Counted from the stretch's first letter, positions 1 to 8,927 are shown. The stretch: DNA of 24,467 bases from Oxalobacteraceae bacterium (GCA_021151485.1 JAGKXB010000031.1:1-24467), one strand, 5' to 3'. Notes: generated by a model from the sequence alone, not told the origin. A program made the numbers and translations.

Positions 1-45
1 ATATTAGAATCTTAGGGCAAAACAACAGCCTCAGACAAACCTTAC

Positions 46-543
46 CTACAACCCATAAGGCGTAGAATTCCTAATAAAAATCAAAACATCAAAAGCATCT
101 CCCAGCATCCCCTTAGCATTTATCAGCAAAGACGATTTATAATTAACCGTTCCAAAAGAAACAGTAATCTCTTCCGTGTTCAGAAAACCTCTGGCGTTAT
201 TATCGCAAAACAAAATACCATACTGCGCCTTTGTGTTTGTACCTATTATTGAACCAATCTTATTTTTGTGTTGGGTTATTCTACTGCTACCGGTAGCTCC
301 TGTATAAAACCTACCCTGCTGTACCTCTGTACCAATGCACAGGTAATCGTCTTGATACCCTCTACTCAGATACTCCCCAAAGCTCAGAAACTTACCAAAC
401 ACCTCAGTATAAATCGTCTTGCGGTTCACATGAAAATTATGCGCTTTTATAATCACGAGTTTATCTTTTTTGCAAGTTTCCATCAACCACACAATATTGT
501 CGAATATAAACTTATCACGCATTTTATATTTCAAATCATCCAA
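46..543 (-). pseudogene. Erythromycin esterase family protein, C-terminal fragment
   Basis: The 165-residue reading frame looks like the C-terminal part of the erythromycin esterase family (hydrolases of about 400 residues, named for macrolide ring opening, with many members of unknown substrate). Family-like landmarks are RDKFIFDNIVWL near residues 9-20, an AHNFHV block near residues 34-39, and a DDYLCIGTE segment near residues 65-73. The frame opens with TTG directly after an in-frame TGA at 544-546, and the minD ribosome binding site lies only about 20 bases further on, so the N-terminal half, including the remaining family active-site residues, is absent. I infer a 5'-truncated remnant rather than a working enzyme. 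It reads antisense to, and overlaps, the DNA that must carry the minD promoter. A small stand-alone protein starting at the internal ATG (residue 8) is possible but unlikely. Confidence 0.65.
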
Positions 544-576
544 TCATCATTTCATTTTTCCCTTAAGGAGTTTTTT

Positions 577-1392
577 GTGACCAAAATCGTCGTTGTAACC
601 TCAGGCAAAGGAGGTGTGGGGAAAACCACTTCCAGCGCCAGCTTTTCATCCGGCCTCGCTTTACGTGGTCATAAAACCGTTGTGATCGATTTTGACGTTG
701 GCTTGCGTAACCTGGATTTAATCATGGGTTGCGAGCGACGTGTCGTATACGACTTGATCAATGTCATCAGTAACGAAGCCACGCTCAATCAAGCGCTGAT
801 CAAAGACAAGCATTGCGACAATTTGTTTATTTTGCCAGCGTCCCAAACCCGGGACAAAGATGCGTTGACAGAAGAGGGCGTCGAACGCGTTCTGCAAGAT
901 TTGGCAAAAATGGGCTTTGATTACATTGTTTGTGATTCTCCTGCCGGTATCGAGCACGGTGCGTTGATGGCGCTCACGTTTGCGGATGAAGCGATCGTAG
1001 TCACCAATCCAGAAGTCTCCTCTGTACGCGACTCTGACCGCATTTTGGGCATTATCCAAGCCAAATCACGCCGCGCACTCAACGGTGGAGAACCTGTCAA
1101 AGAACATTTGCTCATCACCCGTTATTCCCCCAAACGCGTGGATGCAGGAGAAATGCTGTCGTACACCGACGTACAGGAAATTTTGCGTATTCCGCTTATC
1201 GGAATTATTCCTGAATCAGAATCCGTGTTACACGCCTCCAATCAAGGTAATCCCGCCATCCATATGGAAGGCAGTGATGTCTCAATAGCTTATGGCGACG
1301 TCGTGTCACGCTTCTTAGGAGAAGACCTGCCATTGCGCTTTACCTCTTATGAAAAACCCGGTTTGCTCAAGCGTATTTTTGGAGGAAAGTAA
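577..1392 (+). CDS. minD: Septum site-determining ATPase MinD
   Basis: MinD is the membrane-associated ATPase that, with MinC, blocks Z-ring assembly away from midcell and oscillates under MinE control. The 271-residue protein has the deviant Walker A motif GKGGVGKTT (residues 10-18), the [11 protein letters not shown] segment with Asp40 (residues 37-47), and a C-terminal amphipathic membrane-targeting helix, [13 protein letters not shown] chose the GTG at 577 because AAGGAG lies at 565-570 with a six-base gap and the family N-terminus [12 protein letters not shown] starts there. The frame stays open upstream to 268, but that part is not MinD-like. minE follows after a single base, so the two are co-transcribed. 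The usual upstream partner minC is not in this window. Confidence 0.96.
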   Translation: MTKIVVVTSGKGGVGKTTSSASFSSGLALRGHKTVVIDFDVGLRNLDLIMGCERRVVYDLINVISNEATLNQALIKDKHCDNLFILPASQTRDKDALTEEGVERVLQDLAKMGFDYIVCDSPAGIEHGALMALTFADEAIVVTNPEVSSVRDSDRILGIIQAKSRRALNGGEPVKEHLLITRYSPKRVDAGEMLSYTDVQEILRIPLIGIIPESESVLHASNQGNPAIHMEGSDVSIAYGDVVSRFLGEDLPLRFTSYEKPGLLKRIFGGK

Positions 1393-1393
1393 T

Positions 1394-1645
1394 ATGCCTT
1401 TGCTCTCATTCTTATTTGCTAATAAACCCAAAAGCGCTCCAGCAGCAAAAGAACGCTTGCAAATCATTATTGCGCGCGAACGTGGTGGGCGTAGTGGTTC
1501 CGATTTTTTACCGGCACTGCATAAAGAACTGATCGAAGTCATCTCCAAATACACCAAGGTCAATCCTGATGACATCAAGATTTCACTGGATCGCCAGGGC
1601 AATCTTGAGGTATTGGACGTCAACGTCGTATTGCCTGAGGCTTAA
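1394..1645 (+). CDS. minE: Cell division topological specificity factor MinE
   Basis: MinE stimulates MinD ATPase activity at the membrane and sweeps MinCD from midcell. The 83-residue product has the normal length. It starts MPLLSFLF, the N-terminal membrane-binding segment, followed by the MinD-contacting helix [15 protein letters not shown] (about residues 17-31) and a C-terminal dimerisation domain ending [19 protein letters not shown] at 1381-1385, inside the end of minD, serves as ribosome binding site. The ATG sits one base after the minD stop, indicating translational coupling. A hairpin lies 24 bases downstream of the stop. Confidence 0.96.
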   Translation: MPLLSFLFANKPKSAPAAKERLQIIIARERGGRSGSDFLPALHKELIEVISKYTKVNPDDIKISLDRQGNLEVLDVNVVLPEA

Positions 1646-1669
1646 TGTTTTAGCGTTTGATGATGGATT

Positions 1670-1690
1670 GGGCGGATTAATCATCCGCCC
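1670..1690 (+). terminator. Weak terminator-like hairpin after minE
   Basis: GGGCGGAT at 1670-1677 pairs perfectly with ATCCGCCC at 1683-1690 around the five-base loop TAATC. The tract after it is only TTATG, so this is a weak intrinsic terminator, or an mRNA 3'-stabilising stem, between minE and the regulator gene. Confidence 0.5.
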
Positions 1691-1715
1691 TTATGCATTG
1701 TGTAAAGTATGAATA

Positions 1716-2381
1716 ATGAAAATTGCGATACAAAGTAGTAGCCAGGCGCATTTAATCAGCAAATTCCTCAGCGCAGCAGGCTACGACTGCAATGCCAACA
1801 ACCACGCCGCAAACATGCTAATTCTGGATTGGCCAAGTTGGTTGAGGCAGGCAAAAACACCAACAAATCTACCAATATTGCTACTGCTTGATGCAGCCGA
1901 TAAAACCAACAATCAACTTGATCAGTTAAGCCACTTCATCAATCAAGGCATGCTTGAATACATCGTCATGCCGATACGCTATCCAGAATTGTTATTGCGG
2001 ACGCAAATTCTGTTGCAGCGTGCTTATCCCGATTCAACGTATTCAACGCATAGCAAACCCATCGATCTCATCCAATTTGATCAATGTGATCAATACTCCT
2101 TTGATGTGCGCACCATGAGCCTGATGATTCATGGACAAACCATTCCGACACCATTAACCAAAAAAGAATTTGAGTTGGCATTATTATTTTTCAACAATCT
2201 CAACCGGCCGCTTTCCCGTGCTTATATTCAGGAAACTATCTGGGGGCACGAAACCGATTTACCCTCCCGCACCATCGACACCCATGTTTCTCGCGTGCGG
2301 AATAAATTGCAATGCGGTTTGGCGGGCAATCCGGATTTGGTGACGGTGTATGGCTACGGGTATTGTTTGCAGAAAAGTTAG
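1716..2381 (+). CDS. OmpR-family DNA-binding regulator with degenerate receiver
   Basis: This is a 221-residue protein with the size and layout of an OmpR/PhoB response regulator. The C-terminal winged-helix domain (about residues 138-219) is well preserved: LTKKEFELALLF, then a recognition-helix region with SRTIDTHVSRVRNKL, and a final YGYGYCLQ hairpin. The N-terminal receiver (1-105) is short and altered. The acidic pair expected near residues 7-12 is missing (IAIQSSSQ). An Asp is kept in LILDWP (Asp38). The conserved switch lysine before proline is methionine (Met85 in VMPIRY). I infer that it is not controlled by ordinary phosphorylation. No histidine kinase gene is adjacent. The ATG follows the minE hairpin, with no clear Shine-Dalgarno sequence. 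Target genes cannot be read from the sequence. Confidence 0.85.
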   Translation: MKIAIQSSSQAHLISKFLSAAGYDCNANNHAANMLILDWPSWLRQAKTPTNLPILLLLDAADKTNNQLDQLSHFINQGMLEYIVMPIRYPELLLRTQILLQRAYPDSTYSTHSKPIDLIQFDQCDQYSFDVRTMSLMIHGQTIPTPLTKKEFELALLFFNNLNRPLSRAYIQETIWGHETDLPSRTIDTHVSRVRNKLQCGLAGNPDLVTVYGYGYCLQKS

Positions 2382-2397
2382 TCGCCCATTACCGTAG

Positions 2398-2418
2398 GGG
2401 CGCCCCTTGTGGGTGCCC
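2398..2418. repeat. Short GC-rich palindrome (REP-like)
   Basis: GGGCGCCC at 2398-2405 faces GGGTGCCC at 2411-2418 (7 of 8 positions complementary, the eighth G-U compatible) around CTTGT. It lies 17 bases after the regulator stop codon. It resembles dispersed intergenic palindromes and could also act as a transcript-end stem. Confidence 0.5.
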
Positions 2419-2434
2419 TGTTCGCCGCAGCTAA

Positions 2435-2518
2435 GTAGGGTGTCAATAAGCGAAGCGCATTGCACCTTGATCGAAGGCCAACATGCGGCGCAATGCGCTT
2501 CGCTTATTGACGCCCTAC
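2435..2518. repeat. Long inverted repeat, MITE/REPIN-like
   Basis: A 32-base arm at 2435-2466 and an inverted copy at 2487-2518 match at 30 of 32 positions, separated by a 20-base loop (2467-2486). Each arm contains the core CAATAAGCGAAGCGCATTG. Together with the palindrome at 2398-2418 it fills most of the gap between the regulator and hemA. There is no coding capacity and no transposase, so it would be a non-autonomous dispersed element if other copies exist. Confidence 0.75.
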
Positions 2519-2540
2519 AAGGTCAAGGTAAACATTTGTG

Positions 2541-2569
2541 TTTAACGCAAGCGTATGCCAAGGTATACA
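2541..2569 (+). promoter_or_regulatory. Candidate sigma-70 promoter of hemA
   Basis: TTTAAC at 2541-2546 and TATACA at 2564-2569 are 17 bases apart and end 37 bases before the hemA ATG. The -10 is good and the -35 is poor. It lies just outside the inverted repeat, where a hemA promoter would be expected. Confidence 0.35.
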
Positions 2570-2606
2570 ATGCTGGGTTGATCAAAAAGAACCGCAAATT
2601 AGCACC

Positions 2607-3884
2607 ATGCAACTCCTTGCCGTTGGCCTCAATCACACGACTGCGCCTCTTGCCTTGCGCGAGAAGGTCGTCTTTTCGCCCACAAAAATTGCCGATGCAG
2701 TCACTGCTGCGCGCACATGGATGGGTCGCGTGGACGGCGCTGGTTTACATGATGAAGCGGCGATTCTTTCTACCTGCAACCGCACTGAAGTGTATTGCGC
2801 CAGCCAAGCGCAGAATTCAGTTGACGCAGTAGCGCATTTTTTAGCGGATTATCATCAACTACCTTACGCACAATTGCGCCCCCATCTCTACCTGTTATCG
2901 CAAGATAACGCCGTGCGCCACACTTTCCGCGTGGCTTCCGGCCTGGATTCTATGGTATTGGGTGAACCACAAATTCTAGGACAGATGAAAGACGCCATGC
3001 GCCAAGCCGATGCGGCGGGTGGTTTAGGCACGTATTTACATCAGATGTTTCAACGTACTTTCGCCGTCGCCAAAGAAGTACGCAGCACAACAGAAATCGG
3101 TAGCCACAGCGTTTCCATGGCGGCGGCGGCAGTGCGTTTGTCACAACGCATTTTTGATACGCTAACCGAGCAACACGTGCTCCTGATAGGGGCGGGTGAA
3201 ATGATCGAATTATGCGCTACGCATTTCGCGGCGCAACATCCCAAGTCCATCACCATAGCCAATCGCACTTTGGAGCGAGGCGAAGCCCTGGCCCAACGCC
3301 TCAATGGCCGCGCCATCCGATTAGCGGATTTGCCAGAACAATTGAGTAAATTTGACGTTGTAATCTCCTGTACTGCGTCTTCATTACCCATCATTGGCCT
3401 GGGCTTGGTTGAACGTGTTATCAAAATACGACGCCACAAACCCATTTTTATGGTCGATTTAGCCGTCCCACGTGATATCGAAGCTGAAATTGGCCAACTT
3501 GATGATGTTTTTCTCCATACTGTCGACGACCTTGGTGCGGTAGTCCAAAGTGGCATTGAAAATCGCCAAGCTGCCGTGTTACAAGCGCAAGCGATTATTG
3601 AAAACCGCGTGCAATCCTTTATGCAATGGCTGGATGATCGCGCAATTGTTCCGCTCATACAGGGTTTGCACGAAAGCAGTGAAACCATGCGCCTTGCAGA
3701 ACTCGAGCGCGCAAAAAAAATGCTGGCCAGAGGCGATGACATCGACGCGGTACTAGACGCACTGTCAAAAGGCCTGATCGCAAAATTTCTCCATGGCCCT
3801 CAACAAGCCCTCCATCAAGCGCACGGAGAAGAGCGCGCTCAGTTAGTTGCCACGCTACCGCAATTATTTCGTACTCAGCGTTAA
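2607..3884 (+). CDS. hemA: Glutamyl-tRNA reductase
   Basis: HemA reduces glutamyl-tRNA(Glu) to glutamate-1-semialdehyde with NADPH, the first committed step of tetrapyrrole synthesis. The 425-residue protein begins [19 protein letters not shown], the family N-terminus, and carries the catalytic cysteine in STCNRTEVY (Cys57). It has the conserved block [17 protein letters not shown], a nucleotide-binding segment LIGAGEMIE, and a C-terminal dimerisation helix region. I used ATG 2607 rather than an in-frame ATG at 2538, because the extra 23 residues are not family-like and overlap the candidate promoter. No strong ribosome binding site is visible. prfA follows after 124 bases, reproducing the common hemA-prfA-prmC order. 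Confidence 0.96.
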   Translation: MQLLAVGLNHTTAPLALREKVVFSPTKIADAVTAARTWMGRVDGAGLHDEAAILSTCNRTEVYCASQAQNSVDAVAHFLADYHQLPYAQLRPHLYLLSQDNAVRHTFRVASGLDSMVLGEPQILGQMKDAMRQADAAGGLGTYLHQMFQRTFAVAKEVRSTTEIGSHSVSMAAAAVRLSQRIFDTLTEQHVLLIGAGEMIELCATHFAAQHPKSITIANRTLERGEALAQRLNGRAIRLADLPEQLSKFDVVISCTASSLPIIGLGLVERVIKIRRHKPIFMVDLAVPRDIEAEIGQLDDVFLHTVDDLGAVVQSGIENRQAAVLQAQAIIENRVQSFMQWLDDRAIVPLIQGLHESSETMRLAELERAKKMLARGDDIDAVLDALSKGLIAKFLHGPQQALHQAHGEERAQLVATLPQLFRTQR

Positions 3885-4008
3885 TAATCGTTTTAATTTA
3901 CATTACGTTGTTTTCATTGTTTTCGTTATTTCACGTATTCACCTACTGAGACTGAGGAACGTGGTTTCGTTAACTTCGCCACTCTATATTTAAGAACATC
4001 CAACATCC

Positions 4009-5091
4009 ATGAAACCTTCAATGCTGGCCAGACTGGATCAATTAGCCAATCGTCTGGTCGAAATTAACTCTCTATTGATGCAAGAAGATATTGCTTCGAA
4101 CATGGATCAATATCGCAAGTTGACACGCGAGCATGCGGAGATCAATCCTTTGGTCACGCTATATGCCAGCTATCAACAAGCGAATGAAGATATCCTGGCC
4201 GGACAAGAAATGCTGGCTGATCCAGAAATGAAAGAATTTGCGCAGGAAGAAATCGCCAATGCCAAAGCCCGTATGGAGGAATTGGCGCTGGATTTGCAAA
4301 AAATGCTACTGCCCAAAGATGCCAACGACGAGCGCAATATTTTTCTGGAAATCCGCGCCGGTACCGGCGGCGACGAATCTGCTCTCTTTGCCGGTGACTT
4401 GCTGCGCATGTACACCCGTTTTGCTGAACGCAACCGCTGGCAAATCGAAATGGTGTCGGAATCTCCCTCTGAAATCGGCGGCTACAAGGAAGTCATCATC
4501 CGCATTTTGGGCCATGGCGTGTATTCCAAGCTCAAATTTGAATCGGGCGGCCATCGGGTGCAACGCGTACCCGCCACAGAAACCCAGGGCCGCATCCACA
4601 CTTCAGCCTGCACCGTTGCCGTCATGCCGGAAGCAGATGAAATCAATGACGTCCATATCAATCCAGCCGATTTACGCATTGATACCTATCGCGCTTCCGG
4701 TGCAGGCGGACAACACATTAACAAAACCGACTCCGCTGTGCGGATCACCCACATCCCAAGCGGCATCGTGGTCGAATGCCAAGATGATCGCAGTCAGCAT
4801 AAAAACAAGGCTTCCGCTTTAAAAGTATTGGCGGCGCGTATTAAAGACGTGCAGTTACGTGAACAGCAAGCCAGCCAAGCCGCCACACGTAAAAGTCTGA
4901 TTGGCTCTGGCGACCGGAGCGAGCGGATACGGACTTACAACTTTCCCCAAGGCCGTATGACGGATCACCGCATCAATTTAACGCTGTATAAGCTGGATTT
5001 CATCATGGATGGTGAGTTGCAGGAATTAACCAATGCACTAGCAGCTGAGCATCAGGCGGAATTGCTGGCGGCATTGGCAGATAGTTTGTAA
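4009..5091 (+). CDS. prfA: Peptide chain release factor 1
   Basis: RF1 reads UAA and UAG stop codons and triggers peptidyl-tRNA hydrolysis. The product is 360 residues, the normal length. It shows the stop-codon-reading tripeptide PAT at residues 188-190 (RF1-type, not the SPF of RF2) and the GGQ motif at 233-235 in [14 protein letters not shown]; the glutamine is the PrmC methylation site. The start MKPSM matches the RF1 N-terminus. The gene sits between hemA and the dsbB-prmC pair, so RF1 and its methylase are close but separated by a repeat block and dsbB. Confidence 0.97.
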   Translation: MKPSMLARLDQLANRLVEINSLLMQEDIASNMDQYRKLTREHAEINPLVTLYASYQQANEDILAGQEMLADPEMKEFAQEEIANAKARMEELALDLQKMLLPKDANDERNIFLEIRAGTGGDESALFAGDLLRMYTRFAERNRWQIEMVSESPSEIGGYKEVIIRILGHGVYSKLKFESGGHRVQRVPATETQGRIHTSACTVAVMPEADEINDVHINPADLRIDTYRASGAGGQHINKTDSAVRITHIPSGIVVECQDDRSQHKNKASALKVLAARIKDVQLREQQASQAATRKSLIGSGDRSERIRTYNFPQGRMTDHRINLTLYKLDFIMDGELQELTNALAAEHQAELLAALADSL

Positions 5092-5103
5092 GTGGTGGTG
5101 GTT

Positions 5104-5133
5104 CTCGTTCCCACGCTCCTGCATGGGAATGAG
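5104..5133. repeat. Imperfect palindrome (REP-like)
   Basis: A 13-base arm at 5104-5116 (CTCGTTCCCACGC) faces GCATGGGAATGAG at 5121-5133 around TCCT, with 11 of 13 positions complementary. It begins 13 bases after the prfA stop and resembles widely dispersed proteobacterial intergenic palindromes. It could also work as a weak transcript terminator or mRNA-stabilising stem. Confidence 0.6.
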
Positions 5134-5176
5134 TGCCAAGCCAATCGGAATGACAGTAATACGGAGAAACTCAAAA

Positions 5177-5271
5177 CCGTCGTCCCCGAGTGCTTTAGTC
5201 GGGGATCCAGTGGCTTTAGCGGTAAACAAGGAAAGACACTGGGTTCCCGCCTAAACCAGCGGGAACGACGG
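5177..5271. repeat. REPIN-like element (two inverted REP units)
   Basis: Left arm 5177-5212 and right arm 5237-5271 are inverted copies of each other, with about 30 matching positions over 36 and one gap. Each arm itself folds: CCCCGAGTGCTTTAGTCGGGG in the left, CCCGCCTAAACCAGCGGG in the right. Two REP palindromes in inverted orientation separated by a 24-base spacer is the architecture of a REPIN, which is normally moved by a RAYT (TnpA-REP) transposase encoded elsewhere. No RAYT gene is present here. Confidence 0.7.
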
Positions 5272-5333
5272 GGGTTAATGGACAGTCTCAATTTAATATT
5301 TTTAATGCTTTATTCACTTGGATGATATTGACG

Positions 5334-5801
5334 ATGAAATCACGTACTTTGCTTGTTCTAATCGCTGTGTCCTGCATTGGCCTCCTATCTTTTGCTTTGT
5401 ACCTGCAACATTTCAAAGACATGCAACCCTGCCCACTTTGTGTGTTGCAACGCTACGCTTATCTTGTGATTGCAATTGCTAGTTTAATCGGTGCAATCAG
5501 TAATAAGCCCAAACTGGGCGCAGGGTTAGGGTTAATCGGCGGCTTGGCAGGTGCTGGCACTGCTGCTCACCATTTGTGGGTGCAAGCGCATCCCGCCGTT
5601 TCATGCGGCCGCGATCCGCTGGAAGCTGCCCTAAATCAGCTTTTTACAGCGCAATGGCTGCCCTCCATGTTCAAGGCCGATGGCATGTGCACCTCAGCGT
5701 ATGATCCGATTCTCGGCTTATCCATCGTGCAATGGTCAATGGCATGGTTCACTGGTTTGACCTTAGTGCTGATTTTTATTGCATTCCGTCGCCGCGCTTA
5801 A
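5334..5801 (+). CDS. dsbB: Disulfide bond formation protein DsbB
   Basis: DsbB is the inner-membrane quinone reductase that re-oxidises periplasmic DsbA. The 155-residue protein has four hydrophobic membrane segments. It has the first periplasmic cysteine pair in PCPLCVLQR (Cys33, Cys36) with the following conserved Arg40, and the second pair in VSCGRD (Cys91) and GMCTSA (Cys119). These are the four redox cysteines expected of a true DsbB. MKSRTLL at 5334 resembles family N-termini; ATG 5322 in the same frame would add four residues, and neither start has a strong ribosome binding site. The stop codon overlaps the prmC ATG by one base (TAATG), so the two are translationally coupled. dsbB is not a usual member of the hemA-prfA-prmC cluster. 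Confidence 0.93.
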   Translation: MKSRTLLVLIAVSCIGLLSFALYLQHFKDMQPCPLCVLQRYAYLVIAIASLIGAISNKPKLGAGLGLIGGLAGAGTAAHHLWVQAHPAVSCGRDPLEAALNQLFTAQWLPSMFKADGMCTSAYDPILGLSIVQWSMAWFTGLTLVLIFIAFRRRA

Positions 5802-6715
5802 TGCATATTTCTCTACCCGCTGTATCAGCTGGCATCTGTGTCGATGCGCTGCAAAAACACTTGATCCGCGATTTGCAGCCAACAATTGGCTTGGATGCGC
5901 TGGAAATCCGTATTTTGCTATGCCACGCGCTGGCTTTATCACGCATCCAATTGATTACGCAGTCGGAACGTGTTCTCAACGTGGAAGAGGCGCAACGGCT
6001 CACTACGCTGCTACAACGTCGTATCAACGGTGAGCCAATTGCCTACATCACCGGGCAAAGAGAGTTCTACGGCCTGGCCTTGCAAGTCACGCCTGACGTG
6101 TTGATCCCCCGTCCAGAGACTGAATTGCTGGTCGAGTTAGCGCTACAACATTTACCCCAAAACGGCAGCGTGCTGGATATGGGTACCGGCTCTGGTGCCA
6201 TCGCTATTGCAATCGCCCACAACCGCCCCGACGTGCGCGTGATGGCATTAGACATCAGCCCGCAAGCATTAGCGGTTGCGCAGAGTAATGCGATGCGCCA
6301 TCAGGTTCATATCCATTTTTTACAAAGCGATTGGTATAGCGCATTGGATCAACTAAAGCTAAGCAAACCATCATTGGATCAAACATTTGATGTCATTTTG
6401 GCCAATCCTCCATACATTGCCGAGCAAGATGTACACCTATCGCAAGGTGATTTACGTTTTGAACCCCGCCATGCGCTAACGGACCATGCCGATGGGTTAA
6501 CGGCCTTACGCATCATTAGTCAGGGCGCGCCACACTATCTCAAAACCGATGGGCAATTATTGATGGAGCATGGCTATGACCAAGCTGCGGCAGTACGTAC
6601 TTTGTTACAGCAGGAAAATTTCCACACCATTCAAAGCTGGTGCGATTTGGCGGGCATCGAACGTGTCAGCGGCGGTGTAAAAAGTAAAGCAGAAGAGGCA
6701 AGGAGTGCATCATGA
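5801..6715 (+). CDS. prmC: Release factor glutamine methyltransferase PrmC
   Basis: PrmC (HemK) methylates the glutamine of the GGQ motif in RF1 and RF2 using S-adenosylmethionine. The 304-residue protein has an N-terminal helical substrate-recognition domain (about 1-95), [10 protein letters not shown] at 104-113, the SAM-binding motif DMGTGSG at 126-132, and the catalytic NPPY motif at 202-205. The start MHISLP is used because its ATG overlaps the dsbB stop (TAATG). A longer in-frame start at 5732 would lie inside dsbB and adds unrelated residues. Its last codons overlap the gshA start (ATGA). Its substrate RF1 is encoded two genes upstream. Confidence 0.95.
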   Translation: MHISLPAVSAGICVDALQKHLIRDLQPTIGLDALEIRILLCHALALSRIQLITQSERVLNVEEAQRLTTLLQRRINGEPIAYITGQREFYGLALQVTPDVLIPRPETELLVELALQHLPQNGSVLDMGTGSGAIAIAIAHNRPDVRVMALDISPQALAVAQSNAMRHQVHIHFLQSDWYSALDQLKLSKPSLDQTFDVILANPPYIAEQDVHLSQGDLRFEPRHALTDHADGLTALRIISQGAPHYLKTDGQLLMEHGYDQAAAVRTLLQQENFHTIQSWCDLAGIERVSGGVKSKAEEARSAS

Positions 6716-8301
6716 ATCACAAAAATGACAACCTATTGCGCAATCGTCTGAGACTAATTAGCAATGAAGCACCCGACTTGTTACATCAAGGTTTACGTGG
6801 CATGGAAAGAGAAACGCTGCGTGTAACGTCACAAGGCGAGTTAGCACGTACGCCACATCCCCGCGCGCTGGGCTCCACCTTAACCCATCCACAAATCACC
6901 ACCGATTATGCTGAAGCATTAATGGAATTCATCACCCCAGCCCAGCCGGATATCGCCATCGCGCTTAATGAGTTGGATGCCGCGCATCGGTTTAGCGCGG
7001 CCATATTGCAAAACGAAGATGAGTATTTTTGGAGCAACTCCATGCCCTGCGTCTTGCCAGATGAAAAAGACATTACCATCGGCTGGTACGGCACTTCCCA
7101 CGTCGGAATGCTTAAACATGTCTACCGACGCGGCTTGGCATTGCGCTATGGCAAAACCATGCAATGCATCGCGGGTATTCATTACAACTTTTCTCTTTCT
7201 GAAGATTTGTGGCGCTTATTGCAGAAAACAGAAGGTCAAGCAAGCTCAGCACAAGACTTTCAATCGGAAAGCTATATCGCATTGATCCGCAATTTCCGCC
7301 GTTATAGCTGGTTGTTAATGGTGTTATTTGGCGCTTCACCTGCTGTATCTGCCAATTTTTTGCGCGATCAACCACATCAACTGCAACAATTTTCTACGGA
7401 CACACTGTATTTGCCCTACGCCACCAGTTTACGCATGAGCGATTTGGGCTACCAAAGCCCCGCACAGGCTGGCTTGACGCCGCATTACAACAATCTTGCG
7501 GCATATCTGCAAAGTTTATCGAGTGCCGTCGGCCAACCTTATCCTCCGTATGCTGAAATGGGAATACGAAACAAAGAGGGGGAATGGCAACAACTCAATA
7601 CCAATATTCTGCAGATTGAAAACGAGTATTACTCACCCATTCGCCCCAAACGGGTGATTCAACGCTGCGAGCGCCCCATCCATGCGCTGGCCACACGCGG
7701 CGTGCAATACATTGAAGTACGTTGCATGGATATCGATCCGTTTGAAGCGTGCGGCATTAGCCTGGAAACAGCGCGCTTTTTGGATGCTTTCCTACATTTT
7801 TGCGCCTTCGACGCCAGCCCATTGACCAGCGATCAAGAAGGAAAAGAAAACACGGAAAACTTTAAACGCGCCGTACGGGAAGGGCGCCGCCCTGGTTTGA
7901 TGTTGCAACGGGATGGTGCCAGTATTTCATTGCAAAACTGGGGTTTGGAATTGCTGGATCGCATTAATGTAGTCGCTGAAGTACTAGATGCCGGACGCGC
8001 CGATCAAGCCCATGCACAAACTTTGTCTACCCAACGCCAAAAGCTCACCAACCCAGAATTGACACCATCAGCACGCGTATTAGCCAGCCTCAATGAGAAT
8101 GAGAATTCTTTTTCCAATTTTGCGCTACATCAAAGTAAAATCCACACTGCCCATTTTCGCTCCCGCCCATTAAGCGCAGTAGAAACGACTAACTTTGCTA
8201 CGATGGCGCAACAATCTTTAGTAGAACAAGAAGAATTGGAGCGCTTGCAAAATGGGGATTTTGCGCAATTTGTTGAAAAATATAACAAGCTACCGCTGTA
8301 A
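6712..8301 (+). CDS. gshA: Glutamate-cysteine ligase, E. coli GshA type
   Basis: GshA joins glutamate and cysteine with ATP to form gamma-glutamylcysteine, the first and rate-limiting step of glutathione synthesis. At 529 residues it is close to the E. coli enzyme (518). Family marks are [10 protein letters not shown] near residue 30, the IHYNFSL segment, [14 protein letters not shown], and [17 protein letters not shown] in the second half. The ATG overlaps the prmC stop by four bases (ATGA), so it is co-translated with prmC. No gshB is in view. No hairpin terminator follows: only a T-run after the stop. Confidence 0.95.
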   Translation: MNHKNDNLLRNRLRLISNEAPDLLHQGLRGMERETLRVTSQGELARTPHPRALGSTLTHPQITTDYAEALMEFITPAQPDIAIALNELDAAHRFSAAILQNEDEYFWSNSMPCVLPDEKDITIGWYGTSHVGMLKHVYRRGLALRYGKTMQCIAGIHYNFSLSEDLWRLLQKTEGQASSAQDFQSESYIALIRNFRRYSWLLMVLFGASPAVSANFLRDQPHQLQQFSTDTLYLPYATSLRMSDLGYQSPAQAGLTPHYNNLAAYLQSLSSAVGQPYPPYAEMGIRNKEGEWQQLNTNILQIENEYYSPIRPKRVIQRCERPIHALATRGVQYIEVRCMDIDPFEACGISLETARFLDAFLHFCAFDASPLTSDQEGKENTENFKRAVREGRRPGLMLQRDGASISLQNWGLELLDRINVVAEVLDAGRADQAHAQTLSTQRQKLTNPELTPSARVLASLNENENSFSNFALHQSKIHTAHFRSRPLSAVETTNFATMAQQSLVEQEELERLQNGDFAQFVEKYNKLPL

Positions 8302-8417
8302 TTTTTTTTATCAAAATATTTCCACAATTTTCTTTTTTAGTGTTAAAGTAAGCGTGTTGTAAATTTAACAACATTGCAAGTTTCTTGAATATTTTTGATT
8401 TTTAGGGGAGCAAAACC

Positions 8418-8927
8418 ATGAAAAAAACATCGATCGTACAAGTCTCATCCGCTATCGCTTTGGCAGCAGCAACATTGCTTGCTTCAAATGCCGCTTTCGC
8501 GCAATCCGGTTCCCGTTTATGCGGTTGGACTGCAGATTTGACGACGCAAGTCCCTGATCCAGCTGATAAGACCAAAACTGTTACCAAGGTTGTTGGAAAA
8601 GTCGGCGTGTTGTACGAAGCACGCACCAAAGATAAAAGCATGAATAAACAATGTGATGAAGCAAAAAGCGACATGAAAAAGAAAATTGATGCGGATCCAA
8701 CAAATTCGTCACTCAATTGGACAGAAATCACTAAAAAAACATGCGAAGACGTTGGCAAAGACTTCACCAGCAGCAGCCATACAAACGTAGATATGTGTGA
8801 CTACATGCAAGCAAAAGAGCCATTCAAAGTCACAAAGAAACCTGATCAGAACACACATGTAGTCACAACAACTTACGAGAAACAGCCAAAAGATAGCAAA
8901 ACAATATCAATTGGCAAACTCTTTTAA
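8418..8927 (+). CDS. Secreted four-cysteine protein of unknown function
   Basis: I do not recognise this 169-residue protein. It opens with a clear Sec signal peptide (MKKTSIV, then an alanine-rich hydrophobic core) with a likely cleavage after AFA at residue 28. The mature part is about 141 residues, lysine- and threonine-rich, hydrophilic, and has exactly four cysteines (35, 79, 109, 127). This suggests a periplasmic or released domain held by two disulfides. No lipobox is present. The ATG has a strong GGGGAG ribosome binding site at 8405-8410. It is preceded by 116 AT-rich bases and followed by a strong terminator, so it appears to be a single-gene transcript. It lies near dsbB, which would support disulfide formation, but no function can be assigned. 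Confidence 0.85.
   Translation: MKKTSIVQVSSAIALAAATLLASNAAFAQSGSRLCGWTADLTTQVPDPADKTKTVTKVVGKVGVLYEARTKDKSMNKQCDEAKSDMKKKIDADPTNSSLNWTEITKKTCEDVGKDFTSSSHTNVDMCDYMQAKEPFKVTKKPDQNTHVVTTTYEKQPKDSKTISIGKLF

Noticed and set aside
268..576. Upstream extension of the minD frame by 103 codons
   Set aside because: The extra residues are not MinD-like, and the GTG at 577 has a well placed AAGGAG and starts exactly at the conserved N-terminus.
3050..3742. A 230-codon frame antisense to hemA
   Set aside because: It mirrors a strongly conserved gene, has a Ser/Arg/Cys-rich composition typical of antisense frames, and no ribosome binding site or family features.
4238..4822. A 194-codon frame overlapping prfA
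   Set aside because: It is in a shifted frame within an intact RF1 gene and has implausible composition.
8302..8417. Promoter for the four-cysteine gene
   Set aside because: Several AT-rich hexamers can be found, but none has both boxes at acceptable spacing, so no site is called.
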